A stretch of 57,202 nt of DNA from Streptococcus oralis subsp. tigurinus AZ_3a. GTDB lineage: Bacteria; Bacillota; Bacilli; Lactobacillales; Streptococcaceae. The translations under genes and the position numbers were made by a program. How positions within the stretch are numbered: the stretch's first letter is position 1; each line of letters opens with the position of its first letter. The stretch spans positions 1 to 57,202 of the forward strand of contig AORU01000013.1 in the NCBI GenBank assembly GCA_000344275.1. Reading direction: 5' to 3'. Shown piece after piece: positions 12,443-22,650 of this stretch. A model generated the notes under the pieces. The model did no database searches and was not told where the DNA came from. It saw only the letters and a program-made list of their open reading frames with translations.

Positions 12443-12862
12443 ATGGCTCATTTAACTGTCCAGATCGTGACACCAGATGGCCTCGTCTATGATCACCATG
12501 CCAGCTTTGTATCGGTACGAACTCTGGATGGTGAGATGGGGATCTTGCCACGACATGAAAATATGATTGCAGTTTTAGCGGTTGATGAAGTAAAGGTAAA
12601 ACGAATCGATGACGATACTCATGTGAACTGGATTGCAGTGAACGGAGGAATTATCGAGATTGCCAATGACATCATTACTATTGTAGCAGACTCAGCAGAA
12701 CGTGCTCGTGATATCGATATTAGCCGTGCCCAACGTGCTAAACTTCGTGCTGAACGTGAGATTGAAGAAGCACAAGATAAACACTTGATTGACCAAGAAC
12801 GGCGAGCTAAGGTTGCTTTACAACGTGCCATTAACCGTATCAATGTCGGAAATAAACTATAA
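12443..12862 (+). CDS. atpC: F1Fo ATP synthase subunit epsilon
   Basis: A 139-residue central stalk subunit: an N-terminal beta sandwich ([17 protein letters not shown]... [12 protein letters not shown]) and a C-terminal helical hairpin rich in Arg and Ala that can regulate ATP hydrolysis. Last gene of the operon, 10 bases after atpD and directly before a terminator. Confidence 0.96.
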   Translation: MAHLTVQIVTPDGLVYDHHASFVSVRTLDGEMGILPRHENMIAVLAVDEVKVKRIDDDTHVNWIAVNGGIIEIANDIITIVADSAERARDIDISRAQRAKLRAEREIEEAQDKHLIDQERRAKVALQRAINRINVGNKL

Positions 12863-12865
12863 AAT

Positions 12866-12897
12866 AAAAATGAACTTGCTTAAGCAAGTTCATTTTT
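12866..12897. terminator. Bidirectional terminator of the atp operon and the lactonase gene
   Basis: A perfect 16-bp palindromic stem with A5 at one end and T5 at the other ends atpC (+) and the convergent lactonase gene (-). Confidence 0.92.
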
Positions 12898-12905
12898 ATT
12901 TTACA

Positions 12906-13919
12906 TTAATGTTTAAATGTGATGCAAACGGCTTCGGGAACTTGGAAATCGTTAGAAAGCTCAGCTAATCGACCAGTTTCGGGATTACGTTTAAAGACGG
13001 TTGCATTATCTGAATCTTGGTGAACTGCAATTAGAAATTCTTGGTCAGGAGTAAGATTGAAATCGCGCGGATTTTGTCCGTGGCTGGGCACAATTTCTAA
13101 TAACTCCAGACTACCATCAGCTAGGATGCTAAATACAGCAATGGAATCATGACCTCGGTTTGATGCATAGAGATATTTACCATCTTTTGAAAGACGAATG
13201 GCAGCAGTAGCATTAAATCCCTCATATCCATCCGGCAAAGTCGAAATGACTTGCATGCGTTCAAATTCACCAACACCATCGTAAATCAAGACTTCAATGG
13301 TACTGTTGAGTTCACAGATGAGGTAGGCAATCTTATAATGATGATGGAAAACGATGTGGCGAGCACCTGCCCCAGCTTGGCTGTTATAAGTGTAGAGTTT
13401 ACTTAGTTTTCCTTCTGGGCTAACATCGTAGGTAGTTACTTCATCCGTGCCTAGATCACATGTAACGAGATACTGGTCAGGTGTTAGATCCGTAAAGTGT
13501 ACATGTGGGGAAGCTTGGTTTTCATGAGGGCCTTGTCCGCTATGCTGATCCAAATCTGTTTGGATGAGGCTACCATCTGTTTGACGTTTATAAACTAGAA
13601 CTTGACCTTTATGATAGTTGGCCCCATAAACGAGATTACGTTTTTCATCTACTGCCACATAACAATGAGGAGCGCCTTCTTCCACCACATGATTTAACAA
13701 AGTGCCATCTGTCTTGTAAGCAGCGATTCCACCCAAGCCATCCTGGCTCCCTACGGTGTATAAATGTTGCTGTTGGTCAAAGGCAAGGTAGGTCGGACTT
13801 GGTTCAGCAGCAAAGAGTTCAAGATTTGCAAGCTGGCCTGTTTCTGTATTAAAATCAGCTTTGTAAATCCCTTTAGATAAGCGACGAGTGTAAGTTCCAA
13901 AATAAACAGTTTCTTTCAT
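12906..13919 (-). CDS. Lactonase family protein (beta-propeller, 6-phosphogluconolactonase-like)
   Basis: A 337-residue protein of the seven-bladed propeller lactonase family (PF10282), related to E. coli Pgl, which hydrolyses 6-phosphogluconolactone. Repeated blade motifs are visible (YLAFDQQQHLYTVG, YVAVDEKRNLVYGANY, KDGKYLYASNRGHDSIAVF, DFNLTPDQEFLIAVHQDSDNATVF). It is cytoplasmic, with no signal peptide. Two ATGs lie 6 bases apart; the inner one at 13919 has better spacing to AGAGG. Substrate in streptococci is untested, so the family name is safer than a gene name. Confidence 0.85.
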   Translation of the reverse strand: MKETVYFGTYTRRLSKGIYKADFNTETGQLANLELFAAEPSPTYLAFDQQQHLYTVGSQDGLGGIAAYKTDGTLLNHVVEEGAPHCYVAVDEKRNLVYGANYHKGQVLVYKRQTDGSLIQTDLDQHSGQGPHENQASPHVHFTDLTPDQYLVTCDLGTDEVTTYDVSPEGKLSKLYTYNSQAGAGARHIVFHHHYKIAYLICELNSTIEVLIYDGVGEFERMQVISTLPDGYEGFNATAAIRLSKDGKYLYASNRGHDSIAVFSILADGSLELLEIVPSHGQNPRDFNLTPDQEFLIAVHQDSDNATVFKRNPETGRLAELSNDFQVPEAVCITFKH

Positions 13920-13984
13920 GTCCATACCTCTTAATAATGATAAATTTATTATACCACAAAATGAAATTCTTAACTGACTTTCAT

Positions 13985-13999
13985 CATTTTTTGAAAATT
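13985..13999 (+). promoter_or_regulatory. CodY-box-like site upstream of the peptide-binding lipoprotein gene
   Basis: CATTTTTTGAAAATT matches the CodY consensus AATTTTCWGAAAATT at 13 of 15 positions and lies about 40 bases upstream of the -35. Confidence 0.4.
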
Positions 14000-14037
14000 A
14001 CAGAAAACACCTTAGGGAGATTTATTTAGTTTTTACC

Positions 14038-14065
14038 TTGCTTTCAAAAATCAAAGTGATATAAT
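14038..14065 (+). promoter_or_regulatory. Promoter of the peptide-binding lipoprotein gene
   Basis: TTGCTT at 14038-14043 and TATAAT at 14060-14065, spacer 16, with TGA before the -10 (extended -10). Confidence 0.65.
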
Positions 14066-14095
14066 GATCATATATATGATTTAAAGGAGTGCCTT

Positions 14096-16072
14096 ATGAA
14101 AAAACGTATTTTTCTAACGGCTGCAGTAGCAGTGTTGTCCTCAGCACTACTAGCAGCTTGTTCGTCTGGTGGTAAAAATGCCAACCAACCTGTGACTTAT
14201 ACTTATGTCTTCTCATCGGATCCCGCAACTTTGGACTACACAGTTTCTGGAAATTCCAGTACCAAACAGGTGACTGGGAATGTCATCGATGGTTTGCTTG
14301 AGAATGACCAATATGGAAATCTTGTACCGTCTGTAGCAGAGGACTGGAGTGTTTCTAAAGATGGTTTGACTTACACTTATAAAATCCGAAAAGGGATTAA
14401 GTGGTACACTAATGAAGGCGAAGAATATGGTGAAGTAAAGGCTCAGGATTTCGTGACAGGTTTGAAACATGCTGTCGCTAAGAAATCACAAGCCCTCTAT
14501 CTCGTACAGGATTCAATCAAAGGGTTGGATGATTATATTAACGGGAAAACAAATGATTTTTCTACTGTTGGAATTAAGGCGACAGATGATTATACACTCG
14601 TTTATACGCTTAATAATCCTGAATCTTTCTGGAATTCCAAGACAACGATGGGTGTTTTAGCACCAATCAATGAAGACTTTTTAGCCTCTAAAGGGGATGA
14701 TTTTGGTAAACCTACTGATGTTACAAGTATTCTATACAATGGTCCTTACCTTCTGAAAGGTCTCACATCGAAATCTTCAATCGAGATGACAAAAAACCAA
14801 AACTATTGGGATAAAGGAAATGTCTTCATTGATGATATAAAATTGACCTTCTTTGATGGTCAAGATGCAGACTCTCTTGGTCGTGGTTTTGATGAAGGAC
14901 ACTACCCAGCAGCTCCGCTCTTTAAGAATTCTGCAAACTATGAGCGATTCAAAGAAAAATACAAAGACAACATTGTGTATGGTCAACAAAGAGGAGGTAG
15001 CTACTACATTTCAACTAATATTGACCGTGTAGCCTATAACCATACTTCTAAAACAACGGACGAAGAAAAAACATCTACTAAGAAAGCTTTGTTGAACAAA
15101 GATTTCCGCCAAGCTTTGGCTTTTGGAGCAGATCGTAAGGCTGCTGTCTCTCAAGTATTTGGTGATGAAGTTGCCCCTCGTAAATTACGTACTAGCTTTA
15201 CACCTCCAACGTTTGTTCAAATTGGAGATCAATCTTTTGGTCAAGTAACAAAAGCAGAACTTGACAAGTTGGATACTGCTTGGAGCGATGTTAGCCTAGA
15301 TGATGCACAAGATTCACTTCATAATGTAGAGAAAGCTAAGACCAAACTTGAAGCGGCTAAGAAAACTCTTCAAGCTGACGGTGTTCAGTTCCCTATTCAT
15401 TTGGACTTGCCAGTTTCCTCTACTCAAACGGATTTTGTACGTCAAGCTCAATCGTATAAACAATCAATAGAGGAAGCTCTTGGAGTTGAGAATGTTGTGG
15501 TTGATATCCAACAAGTTTCTGATGATGAATTGGGAAGTATGACCGTTCTTGCAACTTCAAAAGACAATATCGACTGGGATATCAATCCAAACAGTGGATG
15601 GAGCCCAGACTATGCAGATCCATCAACCTATCTTGATGCATTTGATCCAACATCTGGACCAACTCTTCTTGGAGCACTTGGTATTGCACCAGGATCAGAT
15701 AGTTCAGCCATTAAGGCAGTAGGATTGGATAAATACAAAGAATTACTTGATGATGCTAACAGTGAGAAAACAGATCTCGAAAAACGCTATTCAAAATATG
15801 CTAAAGCTCAAGCGTGGTTGACAGATAGTGCTTTGATTATCCCTGTTAACTCTGATGGTGCCCAAATGCTTGTTACAAAGAAAGTTCCAGGAACAGGAGC
15901 AGATGGTTGGGTCGGTGATAAAACAGGTGAAAACAGTTATAAATATCTGAAGATTCAAGATAAGATTGTGACAAGTAAAGAAATGGAAGAATTCCGTAAG
16001 AAATTTGCTGAAGAAAAAGCAAAATCAAACGAAGAATACCAAAAACAACTATCAAGTCATATTAAAGATTAA
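14096..16072 (+). CDS. Oligopeptide ABC transporter substrate-binding lipoprotein (AliB/AmiA-like)
   Basis: A 658-residue extracellular lipoprotein of the family 5 peptide-binding proteins. The signal peptide ends in the lipobox LLAAC (Cys22), so it is anchored by lipid on the outer face. The conserved SSDPATLDYTVSGN, LLENDQYGNLVPSVAEDW and SWSPDYADPSTYLD-like regions resemble AliA/AliB/AmiA of pneumococcus, which deliver peptides to the shared AmiCDEF permease. No permease or ATPase genes are adjacent, so it is an orphan receptor like aliA and aliB. A possible CodY box upstream fits peptide/amino-acid control. Confidence 0.9.
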   Translation: MKKRIFLTAAVAVLSSALLAACSSGGKNANQPVTYTYVFSSDPATLDYTVSGNSSTKQVTGNVIDGLLENDQYGNLVPSVAEDWSVSKDGLTYTYKIRKGIKWYTNEGEEYGEVKAQDFVTGLKHAVAKKSQALYLVQDSIKGLDDYINGKTNDFSTVGIKATDDYTLVYTLNNPESFWNSKTTMGVLAPINEDFLASKGDDFGKPTDVTSILYNGPYLLKGLTSKSSIEMTKNQNYWDKGNVFIDDIKLTFFDGQDADSLGRGFDEGHYPAAPLFKNSANYERFKEKYKDNIVYGQQRGGSYYISTNIDRVAYNHTSKTTDEEKTSTKKALLNKDFRQALAFGADRKAAVSQVFGDEVAPRKLRTSFTPPTFVQIGDQSFGQVTKAELDKLDTAWSDVSLDDAQDSLHNVEKAKTKLEAAKKTLQADGVQFPIHLDLPVSSTQTDFVRQAQSYKQSIEEALGVENVVVDIQQVSDDELGSMTVLATSKDNIDWDINPNSGWSPDYADPSTYLDAFDPTSGPTLLGALGIAPGSDSSAIKAVGLDKYKELLDDANSEKTDLEKRYSKYAKAQAWLTDSALIIPVNSDGAQMLVTKKVPGTGADGWVGDKTGENSYKYLKIQDKIVTSKEMEEFRKKFAEEKAKSNEEYQKQLSSHIKD

Positions 16073-16074
16073 AT

Positions 16075-16103
16075 AAATCTCCTCAATTGAGGAGATTTTT
16101 CTT
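16075..16103 (+). terminator. Terminator of the peptide-binding lipoprotein gene
   Basis: A perfect 24-base palindrome (12-bp stem) is followed by T-rich sequence. Confidence 0.9.
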
Positions 16104-16153
16104 TTTGTCTATCTATGTAAGCACTTTAAAAAAGAGTTATTTTAGTCTAAAAA

Positions 16154-16162
16154 TGGTATAAT
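16154..16162 (+). promoter_or_regulatory. Extended -10 promoter of the AI-2E family gene
   Basis: TGG-TATAAT, 26 bases before the ATG. No clear -35 element. Confidence 0.55.
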
Positions 16163-16188
16163 AAGAGAATGACAGAAAGGATGTATTT

Positions 16189-17355
16189 ATGGAACATAAA
16201 GAGAAACATTTTAGCCTATCTTGGTTCTTCAAGTGGTTTTTAGATAATAAAGCTATTACTGTATTCTTGGTGACCTTGTTACTGGGCTTGAACCTTTTCA
16301 TTCTAAGTAAGATTAGTTTTATTTTTTTACCAGTTTTAGATTTTCTAGGAGTTGTCATGTTGCCAGTTATTTTATCTGGTTTACTTTATTATCTCCTCAA
16401 TCCGATTGTTGATTGGATGGAGAAACACAAAATAAATCGTGTTCTTGCCATTAGTATTCTCTTTGTTATAATTGGTCTCTTTATCATTTGGGGGCTGGCT
16501 GTTGCTATTCCAAATCTGCAACGCCAAGTCTTAAATTTTGCGAAGAATGTGCCGACATACCTGGAAGATGCTGATAAGGTTATCAATGATCTTGTAACCA
16601 AACGTTTACCAGATGATTTTAGACCACAGTTGGAGCAGGTTCTTGCCAATATTTCTACTGAGGCGACGATGTGGGCGAGCAAAATCTCTTCCCAAGCCGT
16701 TAACTGGGTGAGTGCCTTTGTCAGCAGTGTATCCCAGGTTATTGTAGCGGTCATTATCGTACCTTTCATGCTCTTTTATCTTTTACGTGATGGAAAAGGT
16801 TTGCGAGATTATTTGACCAAGTTTATTCCAACGAAGTTAAAAGAACCAGTAGGACAAGTTTTGTCAGATGTTAATAAACAGTTGTCAAACTACGTTAGAG
16901 GGCAGGTTACAGTTGCTATTATCGTGGCAATTATGTTTGTTATCTTCTTTAAGATTATTGGTCTCAGATATGCTGTGACTCTTGGTATTACCGCTGGTAT
17001 TCTCAATCTAGTACCTTATCTAGGTAGTTTTCTAGCGATGTTGCCTGCTCTGGTTTTGGGTTTGATTGCAGGACCTGTGATGCTTTTGAAAGTGATTATT
17101 GTCTTTATTGTTGAACAAACGATTGAAGGTCGCTTCGTTTCTCCGCTTATTTTAGGTAGTCAGCTAAACATCCATCCAATCAATGTCCTCTTTGTTCTCC
17201 TAACTTCAGGGTCTATGTTTGGTATTTGGGGAGTTTTGCTGGGAATTCCTGTCTATGCCTCTGCCAAGGTCGTTATCTCAGCTATCTTTAACTGGTACAA
17301 AAAAGTCAGCGGTTTGTATGAAGAAGAAGGGGAGGAAATCAAGAGTGAACAATAG
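16189..17355 (+). CDS. AI-2E family transporter (permease, YdbI/UPF0118 type)
   Basis: A 388-residue membrane protein with about seven to eight transmembrane helices: two pairs near the N-terminus, an amphipathic central part (about residues 115-180) and a C-terminal cluster (VTVAIIVAIMFVIFFK onward). The family was named after E. coli TqsA, but many members act in ion or other export, so substrate is unknown. The C-terminal tail is acidic and overlaps the start of the TPR gene by 11 bases, suggesting translational coupling. Confidence 0.88.
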   Translation: MEHKEKHFSLSWFFKWFLDNKAITVFLVTLLLGLNLFILSKISFIFLPVLDFLGVVMLPVILSGLLYYLLNPIVDWMEKHKINRVLAISILFVIIGLFIIWGLAVAIPNLQRQVLNFAKNVPTYLEDADKVINDLVTKRLPDDFRPQLEQVLANISTEATMWASKISSQAVNWVSAFVSSVSQVIVAVIIVPFMLFYLLRDGKGLRDYLTKFIPTKLKEPVGQVLSDVNKQLSNYVRGQVTVAIIVAIMFVIFFKIIGLRYAVTLGITAGILNLVPYLGSFLAMLPALVLGLIAGPVMLLKVIIVFIVEQTIEGRFVSPLILGSQLNIHPINVLFVLLTSGSMFGIWGVLLGIPVYASAKVVISAIFNWYKKVSGLYEEEGEEIKSEQ

Positions 17356-18574
17356 TCAACGCATGCTCCAAGCTTTGGATGACCAAGATTTAAGCAAAGC
17401 GGATCAGTATTTTCACAAAGCCCTTGAAACAGATTCAAGTGAGGTTCTCTATGAACTAGCAAGCTATCTAGAGGGAATTGGCTTTTATCCTCAAGCAAAA
17501 GAAATTTACCAAAATATTGTTACAGAATTTCCAGAAGTGAATCTGAACTTAGCAAGCATTGCTAGCGAGGATGGCAATGTTGAAGAAGCCTTTGCTTACC
17601 TTGAGGAAATCACATCTGAAAGTGACTGGTATGTATCTGCCTTGGCCTTGAAGGCAGACCTCTATCAGTTGGAAGGATTGACAGATGTAGCACGCGAAAA
17701 GTTACTGGAAGCCTTAAATTACTCAGACGATTCCTTATTAGTTTTTGGTTTGGCTGAGTTGGATAGTGAGTTAGGAAATTATCAGGAAGCTATTCAGGGT
17801 TATGCTCAATTAGACAATCGCTCCATCTATGAGCAAACGGGTGTCTCAACTTATCAGCGAATTGGCTATGCTTATGCCCAGTTAGGTAAGTTTGAAGCTG
17901 CAACAGAATTCTTAGAAAAAGCTTTAGAATTAGAATATGATGACCAAACTGCCTTTGAACTGGCTAGTCTTTACTTTGACCAAGAAGAGTATCAAAAATC
18001 TGTTCTTTACTTTAAGCAGATTGATACCATTTCACCAGATTTTGAAGGATATGAATATGGTTATAGTCAAGCCTTGCATAAGGAACATCAGGTGGAAGAG
18101 GCCCTTCGTATCGTTAAAAAAGGACTGGAGAAAAATCCATTTGAGACTCGTCTCTTACTAGCTGCTTCTCAGTTCTCGTACGAATTGCATGATCCTAGTG
18201 CTTCAGAGCAGTTTCTCCTTACTGCTAAGGATGATGCAGAGGATACAGAAGAAATTTTCCTTCGCCTTGCAACTATTTATATGGAACAAGAGCGGTATGA
18301 AGATATCATTGCTCTCCAAAGTCAAGAACCTGAAAATCTCTTGACTAGGTGGATGATTGCACGTTCTTACCAGGAAATCGAGGATTTAGATAAGGCCTAT
18401 GAGCTCTATCAGGAACTATCGCCTGACCTCAAGGATAATCCTGAGTTTCTGGAGCAGTATAGCTATCTATTGCGTGAATTGGGATATTTTGAAGAGGCCA
18501 AGATACAAGTTGAAGCCTATTTAAAACTCGTTCCAGATGATGTTCAGATGCAAGAACTCTTAGAAACACTTTAA
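17345..18574 (+). CDS. Tetratricopeptide repeat protein
   Basis: A 409-residue soluble protein made almost entirely of TPR-like helix pairs (for example GKFEAATEFLEKALELEYDD and EEYQKSVLYFKQIDTISPDF). The chosen start is GTG at 17345, 9 bases after GGAGG and inside the previous gene; an ATG at 17363 is possible. A much longer open frame begins at 17219, but its extra residues are out-of-frame AI-2E sequence. TPR proteins scaffold protein complexes; the partner here is unknown, though the overlap with the membrane protein gene suggests they work together. Confidence 0.85.
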   Translation: MNNSQRMLQALDDQDLSKADQYFHKALETDSSEVLYELASYLEGIGFYPQAKEIYQNIVTEFPEVNLNLASIASEDGNVEEAFAYLEEITSESDWYVSALALKADLYQLEGLTDVAREKLLEALNYSDDSLLVFGLAELDSELGNYQEAIQGYAQLDNRSIYEQTGVSTYQRIGYAYAQLGKFEAATEFLEKALELEYDDQTAFELASLYFDQEEYQKSVLYFKQIDTISPDFEGYEYGYSQALHKEHQVEEALRIVKKGLEKNPFETRLLLAASQFSYELHDPSASEQFLLTAKDDAEDTEEIFLRLATIYMEQERYEDIIALQSQEPENLLTRWMIARSYQEIEDLDKAYELYQELSPDLKDNPEFLEQYSYLLRELGYFEEAKIQVEAYLKLVPDDVQMQELLETL

Positions 18575-18592
18575 AAGTTATCTCTCTAAAAG

Positions 18593-18627
18593 AACGTATC
18601 CGTCAATTTGTCAGATACGTTTTTTTA
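18593..18627 (+). terminator. Terminator after the TPR gene
   Basis: An 8-bp stem AACGTATC/GATACGTT (18593-18600, 18614-18621) with a 13-base loop precedes a run of T. Confidence 0.85.
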
Positions 18628-18656
18628 GGAGAAATGGAATTTTTTTACAAAAACCA

Positions 18657-18684
18657 TTGCTAAATTGTTTATTTATGCTATAAT
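18657..18684 (+). promoter_or_regulatory. Promoter of the amino-acid ABC transporter operon
   Basis: TTGCTA at 18657-18662 and TATAAT at 18679-18684, spacer 16. Confidence 0.65.
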
Positions 18685-18712
18685 AGGAACAATTATTTTT
18701 AGGAGGTGCAGT

Positions 18713-19354
18713 ATGTCTTATATGTTTGAGATATTACCAAGTTTGTTAAACGGTGCAAGTATGACACTTCAAGTCTTTGCTCTGGTTTTAATTTTTTCAA
18801 TTCCCTTAGGTATTGTCGTTGCCTTTGCTTTGCAAGTCCGTTGGAAACCCCTCCATTATCTGATTGACCTTTATATTTGGGTAATGCGAGGAACTCCCTT
18901 GCTTTTGCAATTAATCTTTATTTACTATGTGCTCCCTAGTATTGGGATACGTTTAGATCGTTTGCCTGCTGCTGTGATTGCTTTTGTATTAAACTATGCA
19001 GCCTACTTTGCAGAAATCTTTCGTGGTGGGATCGAAACCATTCCAAAAGGGCAGTATGAAGCCGCAAAAGTGTTAAAATTTAGCCCCTTTGATACAGTTC
19101 GCTACATCATCCTTCCTCAGGTTACAAAGATTGTCTTACCGAGTGTCTTTAATGAAATTATGAGTTTGGTCAAGGATACTTCATTGGTTTATGCCCTTGG
19201 GATTTCAGATTTGATTTTGGCTAGTCGGACTGCAGCTAACCGAGATGCCAGTCTTGTGCCTATGTTTTTAGCTGGAGCGATTTATTTAATCATGATTGGT
19301 ATTGTAACCATTGTAGCGAAAAAACTTGAGAAAAAGTACAGTTATTACAGATAG
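18713..19354 (+). CDS. Amino acid ABC transporter permease
   Basis: A 213-residue HisM/GlnP-type permease with about five transmembrane helices. The EAA loop that docks with the ATPase is EAAKVLKFSPFDTVRYIILPQ. The N-terminal signature LLNGASMTLQVFALVL is typical of polar amino-acid permeases. The ATG at 18713 follows AGGAGGTG, so the upstream TTG (18665) is rejected. It is first in a three-gene operon with its own ATPase and lipoprotein; a single permease subunit would act as a homodimer. Confidence 0.93.
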   Translation: MSYMFEILPSLLNGASMTLQVFALVLIFSIPLGIVVAFALQVRWKPLHYLIDLYIWVMRGTPLLLQLIFIYYVLPSIGIRLDRLPAAVIAFVLNYAAYFAEIFRGGIETIPKGQYEAAKVLKFSPFDTVRYIILPQVTKIVLPSVFNEIMSLVKDTSLVYALGISDLILASRTAANRDASLVPMFLAGAIYLIMIGIVTIVAKKLEKKYSYYR

Positions 19355-19364
19355 GAGGATTGCT

Positions 19365-19994
19365 ATGTTAGAATTACGAAATATCAATAAAGCCTTTGGT
19401 GGCAAACAAATCTTAACCAATTTCAGCCTATCAATTCCTGAAAAGCAAATTCTCGCAATCGTAGGTCCATCAGGAGGAGGCAAGACCACCTTGTTACGTA
19501 TGCTAGCTGGACTGGAAACCATCGATTCTGGAGAAATCTACTATAATGGCGAATCGCTAGCTATAGACGAACTAGAAAAGCGCAATCTTCTGGGATTTGT
19601 TTTCCAAGATTTTCAACTCTTTCCGCATTTGTCAGTTCTAGATAACTTAACATTGTCGCCTATAAAAACGATGAGCATGGAGAAGGAAGTTGCTGAGAAG
19701 AAGGCGCGTGGTTTGTTGGAACAACTTGGGTTAGCAGGGCATGCAGATGCCTTTCCATTCTCACTTTCAGGTGGGCAAAAACAACGGGTAGCTTTAGCGC
19801 GCGCTATGATGATAAACCCAGAAATTATTGGATATGATGAGCCTACATCAGCCTTAGACCCAGAATTGCGATTAGAAGTAGAAAAACTTATCCTTCAAAA
19901 TAAAGAGCGTGGGATGACCCAGATTGTTGTGACGCACGACCTTCAGTTTGCAGAAAATATTGCTGATCAGATCCTTAAGGTTGATCCAAAGTAG
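19365..19994 (+). CDS. Amino acid ABC transporter ATP-binding protein
   Basis: A 209-residue ABC ATPase: Walker A GPSGGGKTT (about 32-40), Q-loop FVFQDFQLFPHL, signature LSGGQKQR, Walker B IIGYDEPTSALD and H-loop VVTHDLQFA. It is shorter than many GlnQ-type ATPases (about 240) because the C-terminal tail is trimmed, but all motifs are intact. ATG at 19365 follows AGGAGG; it starts 10 bases after the permease stop. Confidence 0.94.
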   Translation: MLELRNINKAFGGKQILTNFSLSIPEKQILAIVGPSGGGKTTLLRMLAGLETIDSGEIYYNGESLAIDELEKRNLLGFVFQDFQLFPHLSVLDNLTLSPIKTMSMEKEVAEKKARGLLEQLGLAGHADAFPFSLSGGQKQRVALARAMMINPEIIGYDEPTSALDPELRLEVEKLILQNKERGMTQIVVTHDLQFAENIADQILKVDPK

Positions 19995-20003
19995 GAGGTG
20001 TCT

Positions 20004-20843
20004 ATGAAGAGAAAGAAAATTGCCCTTGTACTTGCTCTGTTCTTTAGCTTCTTCCTGACGGCTTGTACTCAGAAGGCAAGTGATCCAAATCAGGATAACT
20101 GGGCCAAATATCAAAAGCAGGGTAGCATTACTATTGGCTTTGACAATACCTTTGTTCCCATGGGATTTGAGGAAAAGAATGGCCAGTATGCGGGCTTTGA
20201 TATTGACCTAGCCCAAGCTGTCTCTGAAAAGCTAGGGATTCAGATTAAATTTCAACCCATCGACTGGGATATGAAAGAAACCGAACTACAAAATGGTACC
20301 ATTGATGCCATCTGGAATGGCTATACAGCTACAGATGAACGGAAAGAGAAGGTTGCCTTTACTATTTCTTACATGGAAAATCAACAAGTTTTGGTCTCTA
20401 AAAAGTCTCAAAATATCCACTCAATTCAGGATATGACAGACAAAATTTTAGGGGCTCAGGCTGGATCTTCTGGCTATTTGAATTTTGAAGGACAACCCGA
20501 ACTACTCAAGAACCGAGTGAAAGACCAGAAGGCTAATCAATACCAAAGTTTCAATGAAGCCTTAATTGATTTGAAAAATGACCGGATTGATGCCTTGTTG
20601 ATTGACCGGGTATATGCTAATTATTATCTCCAGTCTGAAGGAATATTAAGTGACTACAATGTCTTTTCAGCTGGATTTGAAAGTGAAGCTTTTGCAGTGG
20701 GTGTTAGACCTGCTGATAAAACTTTGTTAGCCGCTTTGAACCAAGCCTTTATCTCACTATACCAAGAAGGAAAATTCCAGGAAATCAGCCAGAAATGGTT
20801 TGGAGAAGATGTAGCCACCAGTCAAGTTAAAAATCAAGAATAA
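20004..20843 (+). CDS. Amino acid ABC transporter substrate-binding lipoprotein
   Basis: A 279-residue family 3 solute-binding protein with a lipobox FLTAC (Cys about 20), so it is membrane-anchored outside the cell. The motifs ITIGFDNTFVPMGFEEKNG and YAGFDIDLAQAVSEKLG are those of polar amino-acid binders. The ATG at 20004 follows AGGAGG; the GTG at 19998 lies inside the SD. In pneumococcus the syntenic locus is called aatB (from memory); ligand, perhaps cystine or another polar amino acid, cannot be told from sequence. Confidence 0.92.
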   Translation: MKRKKIALVLALFFSFFLTACTQKASDPNQDNWAKYQKQGSITIGFDNTFVPMGFEEKNGQYAGFDIDLAQAVSEKLGIQIKFQPIDWDMKETELQNGTIDAIWNGYTATDERKEKVAFTISYMENQQVLVSKKSQNIHSIQDMTDKILGAQAGSSGYLNFEGQPELLKNRVKDQKANQYQSFNEALIDLKNDRIDALLIDRVYANYYLQSEGILSDYNVFSAGFESEAFAVGVRPADKTLLAALNQAFISLYQEGKFQEISQKWFGEDVATSQVKNQE

Positions 20844-20845
20844 GA

Positions 20846-20877
20846 AAAGAGATTGAGTTTTTCCTCAATCTCTTTTT
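20846..20877 (+). terminator. Terminator of the amino-acid ABC operon
   Basis: A 12-bp stem (20846-20857 with 20864-20875) with a TTTTTC loop is followed by T. A second hairpin, TCCTCTGG/CCAGAGGA (20889-20896, 20903-20910), lies just after it. Confidence 0.9.
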
Positions 20878-20919
20878 GCATCACAAAATCCTCTGGCAAG
20901 TACCAGAGGATAAGAGTTT

Positions 20920-21022
20920 ATACTCAATGAAAATCAAAGAGCAAACTAGGAAGCTAGCCGCAGGCTGTACTTGAATACGGCAAGGCAACGCTGACGTGGT
21001 TTGAAGAGATTTTCGAAGAGTA

Positions 21023-21025
<3 letters not shown>
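20920..21025 (-). repeat. BOX-type intergenic repeat (boxA-boxC, no boxB)
   Basis: Read on the minus strand, the element starts ATACTCTTCGAAAATC, contains the boxA core used for the BOXA1R typing primer (20976-20996, one mismatch), and ends in the boxC sequence GCGGCTAGCTTCCTAGTTTG followed by CTCTTTGATTTTCATTGAGT. boxB modules are absent. BOX elements are dispersed repeats of pneumococcus and relatives that can fold in RNA and affect neighbours. The boxA end touches the lysS stop codon, so the element follows lysS directly on the same strand. Confidence 0.85.
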
Positions 21026-22522
<1,497 letters not shown>

Positions 22523-22571
22523 CTAATTTTACTCAAAATTTGATACGATGAGTCTTTTTTGCGATACTCCC

Positions 22572-22580
22572 ATTTTATCA
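22572..22580 (-). promoter_or_regulatory. lysS extended -10 promoter
   Basis: On the minus strand TGA-TAAAAT, about 59 bases before the lysS ATG. The -35 is not clear. Confidence 0.45.
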
Positions 22581-22609
22581 TAAATAGTCAAGAAATTCAC
22601 GGATATTCT

Positions 22610-22648
22610 TTGAAAACTAAAAAGAACTTGACCATGAAGATCAAGTTC
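22610..22648 (-). terminator. Terminator of the popT-ybaK-phosphatase operon
   Basis: On the minus strand GAACTTGA/TCAAGTTC (22641-22648 pairs with 22624-22631) is followed by CTTTTTAGTTTTC. Confidence 0.8.
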
Positions 22649-22650
22649 CA

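Noticed and set aside
17219..17344. Longer N-terminus for the TPR protein
   Set aside because: The extra 42 residues are a frame-shifted reading of the AI-2E gene; the GTG at 17345 has a well-spaced SD.
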